Positions 15,863 to 25,412 are shown, counted from the first letter of the stretch. The stretch: DNA of 64,000 nucleotides from Pseudophaeobacter arcticus DSM 23566 (GCF_000473205.1 NZ_KI421507.1:3829057-3893056); one strand, 5' to 3'. A program made the numbers and translations. The notes: generated from the sequence alone by a model not told the origin.

Positions 15863-17899
15863 ATGAAGTCTCTAAACAGGCTGTTTAGGCCCAAAACCAT
15901 CGCCGTTGTTGGCGGTGGCGCCTGGTGCCGTCTGGTGATTGAACAGTGCCAGAAGATGGGGTTCGACGGTGAGATCTGGCCGGTTCACCCCAAGGCGGAA
16001 GAGCTGGCAGGCCTGCCGGTCTATCGGGATGTCGCCAGTCTGCCGGCGGCACCGGATGCCACCTTTGTCGGGGTCAACCGCTTTGCCACAATCGAGGTGG
16101 TGCGGGATCTGGCGGCGCGCGATGCCGGCGGCGCGGTCTGCTTTGCCTCTGGCTTCCTGGAGGCCCAGGCAGAAGATTCAGAGGGCGCAGACCTGCAGGC
16201 GCAGCTGTTGGCGGCGGCGGGGCAGATGCCTTTCCTAGGGCCCAATTGTTATGGCTTTATCAACTATCTGGATGGGGCTTTGCTCTGGCCTGACCAGCAC
16301 GGTGGCAAGCGGGTGGAGAGGGGCGTGGCCCTGATCACTCAAAGCTCCAACATCGCCATCAACCTCACCATGCAGACGCGGGGTCTGCCCATTGCCTATG
16401 TGGTGGCGGCGGGCAATCAGGCGCAGTCCGGCATTGCCGCCATTGGTGAGGCGCTGCTGGACGATGATCGGGTCACCGCGCTGGGCCTGCATATCGAAGG
16501 CTTTGGCGATCTGCGGGCCTTTGAGGCGCTGGCGGCAAAGGCGCGCGCCTTGGGCAAGTCGATCATTGCGCTGAAAGTGGGCAAATCGGCAGAGGCACAG
16601 GCGGCGACGATTTCTCATACGGCGTCGCTTGCGGGCGGTGACGCGGGGGCTCAGGCTTTGCTCACGCGTCTGGGCATTGCGCGGCTTGACGATCTGCCAG
16701 CATTTCTGGAAACGCTGAAACTGCTGCATGTGACAGGGCCACTACCCAACAACCGGTTGGGGTCGATCAGCTGTTCGGGGGGCGAGGCAAGCCTTGCTGC
16801 CGATACCGCGCATGACCTCCCGGTGGTCTTTCCGCCTTTGAATGACACCCAGGAAACCGACCTGCGCGCGGCGCTGGGGCCGATGGTGGCGCTGGCAAAT
16901 CCGCTGGACTATCACACCTATATCTGGCGCGACACAGAGGCAATGACGCGGGCCTGGTCCGCGATGATGGATCCATCCCTGGCGATGACCCTGCTGATTG
17001 TTGATTTTCCGCGCACCGATCGCTGCTCGGCCAGCGACTGGGACTGTGCCATTGAGGCCGCCATTGGTGCACAGCACGCAACCGGGGCGAATGTCGCGCT
17101 GGTGGCAACCCTGCCGGAACTGCTGCCCGAGGCCGTTGCCGACCAGCTGATGGGTGCTGGCGTGGTGCCCTTTTGTGGGCTGCGCGAAGCCCTGCTGGCC
17201 TGTGCTGCCGCCTCAGCGCGGCGACCGGATGTTGCGGAACCTGTGCTGCTGCCGACCACAGTGGTAGCGCCCAGTCTGGTGTCTGAAGCGGAAGCCAAGT
17301 TTCGCCTGGCGCAGTATGGTCTGCGGATCCCTAAATCTATCCGAGCAAAATCCCCCGGCATGGCGCGGGCGGCGGCGGCGGATATTGGCTATCCGGTGGT
17401 GCTGAAGGGCGAAGGGATTGCCCATAAGACCGAAGCTGGTGCGGTGGTGCTGGGCCTGGCGACCGGCGGCGAGGTCAGTGCGGCGGCAGATGCGATGCCG
17501 ACAGAGCGGTATCTGGTCGAGGAAATGATCACCGGAGCGGTGGCAGAGCTGCTCATTGGGGTGGTGAAAGACCCGGCGCATGGTTTTGTCCTGACGCTGG
17601 CAGCAGGCGGCACCCTGACAGAGATCCTGCAGGACAGTTGCTCGCTTTTGCTGCCGGCCAGTGATGCGGCAATTGACGCGGCTTTGGATGGCTTGAAAAT
17701 CGCAAAACTGCTGGCAGGCTACCGTGGCAAACCGGCAGCCGACCGCGCTGCAATCCTGCGGGCGGTGACATCGGTGCAGGCCTATGTCCTGGCCGAGGCC
17801 GAAGGTCTGGAAGAAATTGAAATCAACCCGCTGTTATGTACGCCTGAGGATGCGGTGGCAGCGGATGCGCTGATGCGCAGAAAGGACTTATTGAAATGA
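15863..17899 (+). CDS. NDP-forming acyl-CoA synthetase (acetate-CoA ligase family)
   Basis: 678 aa single-chain ligase. Domains in order: N-terminal CoA-binding Rossmann domain (GGGAWCRLVIEQ), two succinyl-CoA-synthetase-like flavodoxin domains with the phospho-histidine loop ISHTASLAGGDA, and a C-terminal ATP-grasp domain ending in EEIEINPLLC. It couples ATP to ADP with formation of an acyl-CoA. In this operon it probably activates the carboxylate that the dehydrogenase and CaiD-like protein then process. It overlaps the next gene by 4 bp (ATGA). Confidence 0.9.
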   Translation: MKSLNRLFRPKTIAVVGGGAWCRLVIEQCQKMGFDGEIWPVHPKAEELAGLPVYRDVASLPAAPDATFVGVNRFATIEVVRDLAARDAGGAVCFASGFLEAQAEDSEGADLQAQLLAAAGQMPFLGPNCYGFINYLDGALLWPDQHGGKRVERGVALITQSSNIAINLTMQTRGLPIAYVVAAGNQAQSGIAAIGEALLDDDRVTALGLHIEGFGDLRAFEALAAKARALGKSIIALKVGKSAEAQAATISHTASLAGGDAGAQALLTRLGIARLDDLPAFLETLKLLHVTGPLPNNRLGSISCSGGEASLAADTAHDLPVVFPPLNDTQETDLRAALGPMVALANPLDYHTYIWRDTEAMTRAWSAMMDPSLAMTLLIVDFPRTDRCSASDWDCAIEAAIGAQHATGANVALVATLPELLPEAVADQLMGAGVVPFCGLREALLACAAASARRPDVAEPVLLPTTVVAPSLVSEAEAKFRLAQYGLRIPKSIRAKSPGMARAAAADIGYPVVLKGEGIAHKTEAGAVVLGLATGGEVSAAADAMPTERYLVEEMITGAVAELLIGVVKDPAHGFVLTLAAGGTLTEILQDSCSLLLPASDAAIDAALDGLKIAKLLAGYRGKPAADRAAILRAVTSVQAYVLAEAEGLEEIEINPLLCTPEDAVAADALMRRKDLLK

Positions 17900-18696
17900 G
17901 CGCAGTGGAGATGACAGAGGGACCCGTGAAAACCCGGCGCGAAGGCGCCATTCTGGAGGTCACCCTGGACCGGCCCAAGGCCAATGCCATTGATCTGGCC
18001 ACCAGCAAGGTGATGGGCGAGGTGTTTCGAGATTTTCGCGATGACCCGGATTTGCGGGTGGCGATTCTGACGGGCGGCGGCGAAAAGTTCTTTTGCCCCG
18101 GTTGGGATCTAAAGGCTGCCGCTGATGGCGATGCGGTGGATGGCGATTATGGCGTTGGTGGTTTTGGCGGCTTGCAGGAGCTGCGCGACATGAACAAGCC
18201 GGTGATTGCTGCGGTGAACGGCATCGCCTGTGGCGGCGGGTTGGAGCTGGCAATCTCGGCCGATATGATCCTGGCCGCAGATCACGCGACTTTTGCGCTG
18301 CCCGAAATCCGCTCCGGCACGGTGGCGGATGCGGCCTCGATCAAGCTGCCGAAACGTATCCCCTATCACATCGCCATGGAGCTTTTGCTGACCGGGCGCT
18401 GGTTTGATGCCGAGGAGGCCAATCGCTGGGGGCTGGTGAACGAGATTGTGCCCGGCGATCAGCTGATGACCCGCGCCTGGGATCTGGCGCGCCTGCTCGC
18501 CTCGGGGCCACCGCTGGTCTATGCGGCGATCAAGGAGGTGGTGCGCGACGCGGAAGATTGCAAATTCCAGGATGCGATGAACCACATCACCCAGCGCCAG
18601 CTGCGCTCTGTTGATGTGCTCTATGCCAGCGAGGATCAGATGGAAGGTGCCCGTGCCTTTGCTGAGAAACGCGACCCGGTCTGGAAGGGGCGCTGA
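17896..18696 (+). CDS. caiD: Carnitinyl-CoA dehydratase-like enoyl-CoA hydratase
   Basis: 266 aa crotonase. It resembles E. coli CaiD throughout, including LEVTLDRPKANAID, EKFFCPGWDLKAAA, and the identical C-terminus FAEKRDPVWKGR. The crotonase glutamates are kept in GGGLELAISAD and FALPEIRSG. CaiD hydrates crotonobetainyl-CoA to carnitinyl-CoA. It is the last gene of the operon (ATGA overlap with the CoA ligase). The stop codon TGA opens the first unit of a 13-bp triple tandem repeat. The exact substrate is inferred from resemblance recalled from memory. Confidence 0.82.
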   Translation: MSAVEMTEGPVKTRREGAILEVTLDRPKANAIDLATSKVMGEVFRDFRDDPDLRVAILTGGGEKFFCPGWDLKAAADGDAVDGDYGVGGFGGLQELRDMNKPVIAAVNGIACGGGLELAISADMILAADHATFALPEIRSGTVADAASIKLPKRIPYHIAMELLLTGRWFDAEEANRWGLVNEIVPGDQLMTRAWDLARLLASGPPLVYAAIKEVVRDAEDCKFQDAMNHITQRQLRSVDVLYASEDQMEGARAFAEKRDPVWKGR

Positions 18697-18731
18697 GAAG
18701 AGGTCCTGAGAAGTGGCACTGAGAAGTGGCA
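18693..18731 (+). repeat. 13-bp repeat in three tandem units at the caiD stop codon
   Basis: CTGAGAAGAGGTC, CTGAGAAGTGGCA, CTGAGAAGTGGCA (18693-18705, 18706-18718, 18719-18731). The first TGA is the caiD stop. Because 13 is not a multiple of 3, the three TGA triplets fall in all three frames. Confidence 0.9.
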
Positions 18732-18814
18732 GGGGGGGGGCTCCCGCCCCTGCCGCAGCAGTCAAAGACTGCCGCTTTAGGGTTGGGCCCGGCAGCGCGC
18801 TTGCACGCGCTGCC
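18730..18814 (+). repeat. GC-rich hairpin cluster downstream of caiD
   Basis: Three hairpins in a row: a G-run pairing with CCGCCCCTG, then GCAGTC-AAA-GACTGC, then GGCAGCGCG/CGCGCTGCC (18791-18799 with 18806-18814). The opening GGGGGGGCTCCCGC also occurs at 48983, where it likewise leads into two hairpins. Probably acts in transcript ending; no T-run. Confidence 0.5.
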
Positions 18815-18929
18815 TGTCGCTGTCTTGCCAGCCGCGCGCGTAAACGCAACTGTCAGGTCTTGATAAAAGAGCGGCATGGGATTGGAAACAAGCCTTGCGC
18901 CTTTGCGCCCTTCTGGCCAAATAGTGCCC

Positions 18930-19802
18930 ATGCAAAAAACGCTTCTTTGTCTTGGATGTGGATATACGGCGCGCCGTCTGGCGCCGCAGCTATTGGCGCG
19001 CGGCTGGCGGGTGATTGGTACGGCGCGTGAGCCGGTTGCGGTCCCAGGTGTGGAGATGATCACCTGGCCCGGAGAAGAGATCTCTTTGGCTGGCGTCACG
19101 CATGTCCTCAGCTCGATCGGGCCAAATGCCTCTGGTGATCCTGTTCTGGCAGCTTTACGCGATGAGATTGCGGCCGCCGCTGCGGGTTTGGAGTGGTTCG
19201 GGTATCTATCGACCACGGCTGTCTATGGCGACCGGGGCGGCGACTGGGTGGATGAGACCACGCCCGTTGCGCCGACCAGCGAACGCGGCACCTGGCGGAC
19301 CCTGGCTGAGCAACAATGGCAGCAAATCCCGGGTCTGCGGTTGCATATTTTTCGCCTGGCCGGAATTTACGGCCCCGGGCGTGGCCCCTTTGCCAAGCTG
19401 ATGGCGGGCAAGGCGCGGCGCATTGTGAAACCGGGGCAGGTGTTTTCCCGCATTCATGTGGATGATATTGTGCAGGCGCTGCTGGCCTCGATTGACGCGC
19501 CGAACCCGGGCGGGATCTATAACCTCTGCGATGATGACCCCGCCCCGCCACAGGACGTTCTGGGCTACGCCGCAGAGCTGCTGGGGCTACCCGTGCCCGC
19601 CGAGGTGCCCTTTGACGAGGCCGGCATGACCCCAATGGCGCGCAGTTTTTACGGTGAAAACAAGCGGGTCAGAAACCAGCGCATCAAGGATGCGCTGGGG
19701 GTGCAGTTGCTTTACCCCAGCTACCGCGAGGGGCTGTGTGCAGTGTTGGCAGCCGAGGACATGGAACGCTTTGTGCCCCCGGCAGAACCGCCGGCGCTAT
19801 AG
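18930..19802 (+). CDS. NAD(P)-dependent epimerase/dehydratase family protein (YeeZ-like)
   Basis: 290 aa from ATG 18930; the upstream in-frame GTG or ATG would add a non-homologous leader. The Rossmann fold opens with CLGCGYTARRLAPQL, a GxGxxx-type dinucleotide loop close to the YeeZ pattern. YLSTTAVYGDRGG gives the YxxxS/T-type segment, and FRLAGIYGPGR follows. These short SDR-like proteins lack an assigned substrate. It is transcribed alone and converges with dxs. Confidence 0.75.
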   Translation: MQKTLLCLGCGYTARRLAPQLLARGWRVIGTAREPVAVPGVEMITWPGEEISLAGVTHVLSSIGPNASGDPVLAALRDEIAAAAAGLEWFGYLSTTAVYGDRGGDWVDETTPVAPTSERGTWRTLAEQQWQQIPGLRLHIFRLAGIYGPGRGPFAKLMAGKARRIVKPGQVFSRIHVDDIVQALLASIDAPNPGGIYNLCDDDPAPPQDVLGYAAELLGLPVPAEVPFDEAGMTPMARSFYGENKRVRNQRIKDALGVQLLYPSYREGLCAVLAAEDMERFVPPAEPPAL

Positions 19803-19901
19803 TCCTGCCCTCTTGCCCCGTTTTATTGTCGGCAGGCACAATGTGTTTCTACAGGGCGATCCTGGGATCTTGTTCTTTGCCTGCTGTTCTTGGGATGAGC
19901 C

Positions 19902-21830
19902 CTAGGCCCGCTTTTCCCCGATCTGCGCCACACCCAGCACCTCCAGCACCTTGGCTTCGATCTGGGGGGCGTTCATGGCGGCGGTCTCGTACATATCGGC
20001 GGGGCTGGCCTGGTCGATGAAGGTATCAGGCAGCACCATGGAGCGGAATTTGAAGCCCGCGTCAAACACACCTTCATCTGCCAAAAGCTGCGCCACATGG
20101 GAGCCAAAGCCGCCAACGGCGCCCTCTTCAATCGTGATCAGCGCCTCGTGGTCGGCCACCAGTTGCAGGATCATCTCGCGGTCCAGCGGTTTGGCAAAAC
20201 GGGCATCGGCAATGGTGGGGGTGATGCCCTTGGCCGACAGGGCCTCGGCGGCCTTGCGGACTTCGCCCAGGCGGGTGCCAAAGGAGAGCAGCGCCACGCG
20301 TTTGCCCGCTTGGATCATTCGGCCCTTGCCGATCTCCAGCAGTTGCGGAACCTCGGGCATCTCGACACCCTCGCCCTCGCCACGGGGGTAGCGGAAGGCG
20401 ATGGGGCCCGCGTCATGGGCGGCGGCGGTATGGACCATATGCACCAGCTCGGCCTCGTCAGAGGCGGCCATCACCACCATACCGGGCAGGTTGGACATAA
20501 AGCCGATGTCGAAAGAACCGGCGTGGGTGGCGCCATCCGCGCCTACCAGACCGGCGCGGTCGATGGCAAAACGGACCGGCAGGCGCTGGATGGCGACATC
20601 ATGCACCACCTGGTCATAGCCACGCTGCAGAAATGTCGAATACATCGCGCAAAAGGGCTTCATCCCGCCAGCGGCCAGCGCGGCGGCAAAGGTGACGCCG
20701 TGCTGTTCAGCAATGCCCACGTCAAAGCAGCGCGAGGGGTAGCGTTCCGCCATCAGCGACAGGCCTGTGCCATCGGGCATGGCGGCCGTGACGGCGCAGA
20801 TCTTGTCGTCCTTGGCGGCCAGTTTCACCAGCTCATCGCCAAAGACGCCGGTATAGGAGGGCGCATTGGAGGGGGTCTTGTGCTGTTTGCCGGTGACCAC
20901 ATCAAATTTCGCAGTGGCATGACCCCTGTCGCGGGCGGCCTCGGCGGGGGCGTAGCCTTTGCCCTTTTTGGTCAGCACATGGATCAGGATCGGACCCTTG
21001 GCGCGGGCCTTGACGGTGCGCAGCACCGGTAGCAGCTGGTGCAGGTCATGGCCGTCAATAGGTCCGATGTAGGAAAACCCAAGCGATTCAAACATGGTGC
21101 CGCCCACGGCCAGGCCTTTGAGCATGTCTTTGGCGCGTTTGGCGCCCTCGCGGAAGGGTTCCGGCAGCAGCGAGGCGGCGCCCTTGGCCACGGCCTTCAG
21201 CTCTTGAAAAGGTTCCTCGGCATAAAGCCGCGACAGATAGGACGACAGCGCGCCAACCGGCGGTGCGATGCTCATCTCATTGTCGTTGAGGATAACGATC
21301 ATCCGCTTGTTCAGATGGCCGGCGTTGTTCATCGCCTCAAAGGCCATACCGGCCGACATCGACCCATCGCCGATCACCGCAATTGCCTCGCCCAGACCCT
21401 CGGGCACCACGCCGCCCAGATCCCGGGCCACCGAGAATCCCAGCGCGGCAGAGATTGAGGTGGAGCTATGGGCGGCGCCAAAGGGGTCGTAGGGGCTCTC
21501 GCTGCGTTTGGTAAAGCCCGACAGCCCGCCCTTGGTGCGCAGGGTGCGGATACGGTCGCGGCGTTCGGTCAGGATTTTATGAGGGTAGCTTTGATGCGAG
21601 ACATCCCAGATCAGTTTGTCCCTGGGGGTGTTGAACACCGCGTGCAGCGCCACGGTGAGTTCAACCACGCCCAGGCCCGCGCCCAGATGGCCGCCAGTGG
21701 TCGAAACCGCCGAAATGGTCTCTTGCCGCAGTTCATGCGCCAGCTGCACCAGTTGGCTATCACTCAGCCCCTTCATATCCGCAGGGCGCGCGATCTGGTC
21801 CAAAAGCGGGGTAGAGGGCCGGTCAGACAT
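19902..21830 (-). CDS. dxs: 1-deoxy-D-xylulose-5-phosphate synthase
   Basis: 642 aa from the ATG at 21830, preceded by AAGGA; a longer reading to 21887 would overlap ispA and add a non-Dxs leader. TPP-dependent first enzyme of the MEP isoprenoid pathway (pyruvate + glyceraldehyde 3-phosphate). The TPP motif [12 protein letters not shown]...[11 protein letters not shown] and the transketolase domain [14 protein letters not shown] are present. Last gene of the HDAC-like/xseB/ispA/dxs unit, the usual alphaproteobacterial order for xseB-ispA-dxs. Confidence 0.96.
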   Translation of the reverse strand: MSDRPSTPLLDQIARPADMKGLSDSQLVQLAHELRQETISAVSTTGGHLGAGLGVVELTVALHAVFNTPRDKLIWDVSHQSYPHKILTERRDRIRTLRTKGGLSGFTKRSESPYDPFGAAHSSTSISAALGFSVARDLGGVVPEGLGEAIAVIGDGSMSAGMAFEAMNNAGHLNKRMIVILNDNEMSIAPPVGALSSYLSRLYAEEPFQELKAVAKGAASLLPEPFREGAKRAKDMLKGLAVGGTMFESLGFSYIGPIDGHDLHQLLPVLRTVKARAKGPILIHVLTKKGKGYAPAEAARDRGHATAKFDVVTGKQHKTPSNAPSYTGVFGDELVKLAAKDDKICAVTAAMPDGTGLSLMAERYPSRCFDVGIAEQHGVTFAAALAAGGMKPFCAMYSTFLQRGYDQVVHDVAIQRLPVRFAIDRAGLVGADGATHAGSFDIGFMSNLPGMVVMAASDEAELVHMVHTAAAHDAGPIAFRYPRGEGEGVEMPEVPQLLEIGKGRMIQAGKRVALLSFGTRLGEVRKAAEALSAKGITPTIADARFAKPLDREMILQLVADHEALITIEEGAVGGFGSHVAQLLADEGVFDAGFKFRSMVLPDTFIDQASPADMYETAAMNAPQIEAKVLEVLGVAQIGEKRA

Positions 21831-21870
21831 GGTGTTTCCTTGTGGCGGGCGGAGCAAGTAGGTTCCGGTG

Positions 21871-22734
21871 TCAGCTGTCTCGCGCAATAACGAAGCGGGC
21901 GGTCTGCTTCAAGGTTTCTCCCTCATCCCCGTAGGGGGCGAGGGCCGAGCAGGCCTCGTCGACCAGGTCCCGTGCGCGCTGTTTGGCAGGCTCCAGTCCC
22001 AGGAGTGAGACAAAGGTCGCCTTGCCGGCATTGGCATCTTTACGCAGGGCCTTGCCGACCTTTTGCGCATCGCCTTCAATATCCAAGATGTCGTCGGCGA
22101 TCTGAAATGCAAGGCCAAGGGCGGTTGCATATTGTGTTAATGCACTGGGATCATCGCCAGAAATCACCGGCCCAACGGTGGCAGACCAATTGATCAGGCA
22201 GCCAGTTTTGCGGTTCTGGAGCCGGGTGATCTGGTCCAGGGTCAGAGGTGTTGTAGCGGTTTCCGCATCAATATCCAGCATCTGCCCCTGCACCATGCCG
22301 GAGCGGCCAGCCGCGCGGGCCATGAGCCGGATAAGCTCTAGTGCATGGGGGCCAAATTTTGCATCGGCCAAAAGGTCAAAGGCCATGGTCTGCAGCGCAT
22401 CGCCTGTCAGCACCGCTGTTGCCTCGTCCCATTTTTTATGGATCGTCGGCAGGCCGCGGCGCAGATCGTCGTCATCCATGCAGGGCAGATCATCATGCAC
22501 CAGGGAATAGGCATGGATGCATTCAATGGCGACCGCCGCGTCCAGGGCTGCCTCTGATTCCACGCCGTGAAGGCGCGCGCTTTCCAGCACCAGGAAACCG
22601 CGCAGCATCTTGCCGCCCATCACCGCATGCAACATTGGCTTTCCCAGGGTGGCCCCCACAGGAATGAGAGTGTTCAGGCGGGCAGAGATCTCTTGTTGCG
22701 CCTGTTTCAGCGCCACAGTGAAGGGAACAGCCAT
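21871..22734 (-). CDS. ispA: Polyprenyl (geranyl/farnesyl diphosphate) synthase
   Basis: 287 aa from ATG 22734; the start lies 4 bp beyond the xseB stop, and the longer reading to 22785 runs into xseB. The two aspartate-rich motifs are [14 protein letters not shown] and [21 protein letters not shown] and [12 protein letters not shown] are also family blocks. It condenses IPP with allylic diphosphates to C15 for quinone and bactoprenol synthesis. Operon with xseB upstream and dxs downstream. Confidence 0.94.
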   Translation of the reverse strand: MAVPFTVALKQAQQEISARLNTLIPVGATLGKPMLHAVMGGKMLRGFLVLESARLHGVESEAALDAAVAIECIHAYSLVHDDLPCMDDDDLRRGLPTIHKKWDEATAVLTGDALQTMAFDLLADAKFGPHALELIRLMARAAGRSGMVQGQMLDIDAETATTPLTLDQITRLQNRKTGCLINWSATVGPVISGDDPSALTQYATALGLAFQIADDILDIEGDAQKVGKALRKDANAGKATFVSLLGLEPAKQRARDLVDEACSALAPYGDEGETLKQTARFVIARDS

Positions 22735-22738
22735 GCTG

Positions 22739-22990
22739 TTATCCCGCGTCCAGAGCCTGGGTCGCAATCGGCGTGCCGCTGGCATCCAGCGTCAGGGAGG
22801 CGACCTTCTCTTCGGCGCGTTTGAGTTCGTCCTCGCAGCGTTTTTTGAGCTTGGCGCCGCGTTCATAAAGCGCGATCGAGGCATCCAGCGCCACGTCGCC
22901 GCGTTCCAGTTGGCCCACGACGGTTTCCAGTTCGCGCATGGCTTGCTCAAAGCTCATCTCTTCCACGGAGGGGGCGGTGGTCTCGGTCAT
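22739..22990 (-). CDS. xseB: Exodeoxyribonuclease VII small subunit
   Basis: 83 aa. The family core SFEQAMRELETVVGQLERGDVALD is recognisable: a helical hairpin that binds the XseA catalytic subunit. The tail is charged (KKRCEDELKRAEEKV). Exonuclease VII degrades single-stranded DNA into oligonucleotides. Its ATG overlaps the stop codon of the upstream HDAC-like gene by 4 bp. xseA is not in the window. Confidence 0.92.
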   Translation of the reverse strand: MTETTAPSVEEMSFEQAMRELETVVGQLERGDVALDASIALYERGAKLKKRCEDELKRAEEKVASLTLDASGTPIATQALDAG

Positions 22991-23913
22991 GTCGCTGCCT
23001 TTATCAATTCTTCCACATGTGCGCGCGTGGCCTGCGCTAGCGCGTTCAGATCATATCCGCCCTCCAGAGTCGAGACGATACGGCCCTGACACAGCTCAGC
23101 CGCCAGAGCGCAGAGTTCAGCCGTGAGCCAGGCAAAATCTGTGGTGCTCCAGTTCAGACTGGCCAGGGGATCGTCGCGATGGGCGTCAAAGCCAGCCGAG
23201 ATGATGATCAGCTCTGGCTGAAAGGCGCGCAGCCGTGGAAAGGCCTGATCGGTATAGGCGGCGCGCATCTCAGTGCCCCCCGATTCGGGTGGCAGGGGCA
23301 GGTTGAGGATCTGACCATATACGCCATCTTCATCGGCGCGACCGGAGCCCGGCCAAAGCGGCATCTGCTGGCTGGTGATGAACAGGGCGCGGGGCTCATC
23401 CCACAACAGGTCCTGGGTGCCATTGCCGTGATGAACGTCAAAATCCACCACGGCGACCCGTTTCAATCCATGATGATCCAGCGCATGTTTGGCGGCCAGG
23501 GCGGCGTTTCCAAACAGGCAAAATCCCATGGCAGTTTCGGATTCGGCATGGTGCCCCGGCGGGCGAATGGCGGCAAAGGCGTTTTGCACCTCGCCCCCCA
23601 GCACCATATCGACGGCGCGCACAGCGGCGCCAGCCGCGCGAAAGGCCGCGTCCAGCGAGTCGGGCGAGATGAAAGTATCGCCGTCAATCTGCGCATAGCC
23701 TTTGCTAGGGCGGGCGGAACGTAGATCGCGCAGATGATCCACAGGGTGAATGCGCAGGATGTCATCCTCGGCCGCCATCGGCGCAGGCACCCGTTTCAGA
23801 TCCAGCGTTTCCAGCGCGTGCAGGACGTGTTCAAGGCGGGCCACCTGTTCGGGGTGACCTTCTGGGGTCTCGTGGCGCAGGCAATCAGCGTGGGTGATCA
23901 AAGCGGTTGTCAT
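22987..23913 (-). CDS. Histone deacetylase family protein (class II HDAC-like amidohydrolase)
   Basis: 308 aa zinc hydrolase. The active-site landmarks are in order: RPPGHHAE (two catalytic His), DFDVHHGNGT (zinc Asp and His), and SAGFDAHRDDPL (third zinc ligand). Bacterial relatives remove acetyl groups from polyamines, acetoin-utilisation proteins or other small amides; the substrate here is not evident. First gene of the operon leading to xseB, ispA and dxs. Confidence 0.9.
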   Translation of the reverse strand: MTTALITHADCLRHETPEGHPEQVARLEHVLHALETLDLKRVPAPMAAEDDILRIHPVDHLRDLRSARPSKGYAQIDGDTFISPDSLDAAFRAAGAAVRAVDMVLGGEVQNAFAAIRPPGHHAESETAMGFCLFGNAALAAKHALDHHGLKRVAVVDFDVHHGNGTQDLLWDEPRALFITSQQMPLWPGSGRADEDGVYGQILNLPLPPESGGTEMRAAYTDQAFPRLRAFQPELIIISAGFDAHRDDPLASLNWSTTDFAWLTAELCALAAELCQGRIVSTLEGGYDLNALAQATRAHVEELIKAAT

Positions 23914-24014
23914 TCGGTATAGTCCAGAGCGTCAGGGTGGAAAGCAGGGGGCGCGATAGGCTCAAAGCTTAGAGCCGAGGTTACCCCCGCGACAAGGCGG
24001 AACTCAGCGGGACC

Positions 24015-24052
24015 GCGCAATGTGGGACAGAGCAATGTGGGACAGCGCAATT
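24015..24052. repeat. 15-bp imperfect tandem repeat in an intergenic region
   Basis: GCGCAATGTGGGACA (24015-24029), GAGCAATGTGGGACA (24030-24044), then a partial GCGCAATT (24045-24052). It lies in the 220-bp gene-free stretch 23914-24133 upstream of the HDAC-like gene, which otherwise shows only the 14-bp repeat at 24101. Confidence 0.8.
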
Positions 24053-24100
24053 GCCCAGAGGGCGACGACAATGGGGAGAGGGCAGCAGGGGTGAGCCACA

Positions 24101-24136
24101 CCTGATCTTTTGTGCCTGATCTATTGTGCCTGATCA
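24101..24136. repeat. 14-bp tandem repeat running into the petR stop codon
   Basis: CCTGATCTTTTGTG (24101-24114), CCTGATCTATTGTG (24115-24128), then CCTGATCA, whose last three bases (24134-24136) are the complement of the petR stop. Confidence 0.8.
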
Positions 24137-24835
24137 ATCCGGCGCCAGCATATAGCCTGCGCCCCGGACGGTTTGCAGGTATTGCGGCTGTTTTGGGTTC
24201 GGCTCGATCTTGCGGCGCAGCCGGGTGATCTGAACATCCACCGCGCGCTCCTGTGCCTGGCCACGATCCCGGCCCAGATCCTCGACCAGTTTGGCACGGC
24301 TGACGGGTTCTCCGGGGCAGGCCGAAAAGATCTTCATCAGCTGGCTTTCGGTGCCGGTCAGCCGCACCAGATCATTGCCCTGCCACATCTCTCCGCGTTC
24401 GATATTATAGCGGATGTCGCCAAGATGCAGCACCTTGGGGGCACTGTCCTGCGCCGAGGTATCCGGCACCCGTCGCAGGATCGCATTGACCCGCAACAGC
24501 AGTTCTTTGGGCTCAAAAGGTTTGGGGAGGTAGTCGTCTGCGCCTGCTTCAAAACCGGTGATACGGTCCTCTGTATCGCCCTTTGCGGTGAGCAACAGGA
24601 TCGGCGTGGTCATGGTTTCGCGCAGGGATTTGGTCAGCGAGATACCGTCTTCGCCAGGCATCATCACATCCATGATGATGAGATCAAAATCGAGCCCGGC
24701 CAGTACCCGGCGCGCATGGGCGGCATCGCGCGCCGCAGAGACCAGAAACCCAGCCCGCATCAGGAACTTCTTCAGCAATCCGCGAATGCGCTCGTCGTCG
24801 TCTACGATCAGCAGATGTGAGTCAAATGTGCTCAT
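24134..24835 (-). CDS. petR: OmpR-family response regulator PetR
   Basis: 233 aa. The receiver domain (residues about 8-120) has acidic pocket VDDDER, phospho-acceptor Asp in LIIMDVMMPG, and the K of LPKPFEPKEL. The C-terminal OmpR winged helix ends in LQTVRGAGYMLAPD. The adjacent MarR-type gene and the overall similarity identify the PetP-PetR pair of Rhodobacter, where PetR is needed for growth and for expression of the bc1 genes. No sensor kinase is adjacent. The start overlaps the petP stop by 4 bp. Confidence 0.88.
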   Translation of the reverse strand: MSTFDSHLLIVDDDERIRGLLKKFLMRAGFLVSAARDAAHARRVLAGLDFDLIIMDVMMPGEDGISLTKSLRETMTTPILLLTAKGDTEDRITGFEAGADDYLPKPFEPKELLLRVNAILRRVPDTSAQDSAPKVLHLGDIRYNIERGEMWQGNDLVRLTGTESQLMKIFSACPGEPVSRAKLVEDLGRDRGQAQERAVDVQITRLRRKIEPNPKQPQYLQTVRGAGYMLAPD

Positions 24836-25368
24836 GATCCACTTTCCCGCAGATTGATATAGGCCCGGCGCATATCCGCATCCATCATGGCCTCCAATAC
24901 CTTTTTGAAACCCTGAACAGCCTCCGGCCCGGCGTCTTTGTAGGCGGCGCGCATGCGGGCGCGCTGGGCATCCGAGAGCTTGGCCTCCAGCTGTCTGCCC
25001 GCCTCGGTGAGGTGCAAATGGCGCTCGCGCTTGTCGGTGACACCAACCCGGCTTTCGACCAACCCATCGCTGATCAGAGTGCGCAGCACCCGGTTGAGCG
25101 ATTGTTTGGTGACGCCCAGGATGGTCAGCATATTGTTTACGGTGGTACCGGGGGCGCGATTGATAAAGTGAATGGCGCGGTGATGGGCACGCCCATAGGA
25201 CATCTGTGCCAGAATGCGGTCCGGATCAGCCGTAAAGCCACGATAGGCAAAGAACATTGCCTCGATCCCCTGACGCAATTGTTCATCGGTCAAAAACAAC
25301 AGGCTTTCGCCGCCATACCCCTGGCTGGATCGCCCCATTGACCGCCCGCGTGAGCCACCCTCAGACAT
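24832..25368 (-). CDS. petP: MarR-family transcriptional regulator PetP
   Basis: 178 aa. A glycine/serine-rich N-terminus precedes a MarR winged helix: GTTVNNMLTILGVTKQSLNRVL is the recognition region, and DKRERHLHLTEAGR the wing. It is paired with petR as in Rhodobacter capsulatus, where PetP is proposed to act with PetR. ATGTCA-N7-TGACAT lies 45 bp upstream and overlaps the ilvE -35, so PetP may control itself and the divergent ilvE; that is inference. Confidence 0.87.
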   Translation of the reverse strand: MSEGGSRGRSMGRSSQGYGGESLLFLTDEQLRQGIEAMFFAYRGFTADPDRILAQMSYGRAHHRAIHFINRAPGTTVNNMLTILGVTKQSLNRVLRTLISDGLVESRVGVTDKRERHLHLTEAGRQLEAKLSDAQRARMRAAYKDAGPEAVQGFKKVLEAMMDADMRRAYINLRESGS

Positions 25369-25412
25369 GGTGCTCTCCCCTCTACTCGCCTAAAGTCCCT
25401 GACAGTCAGTTT

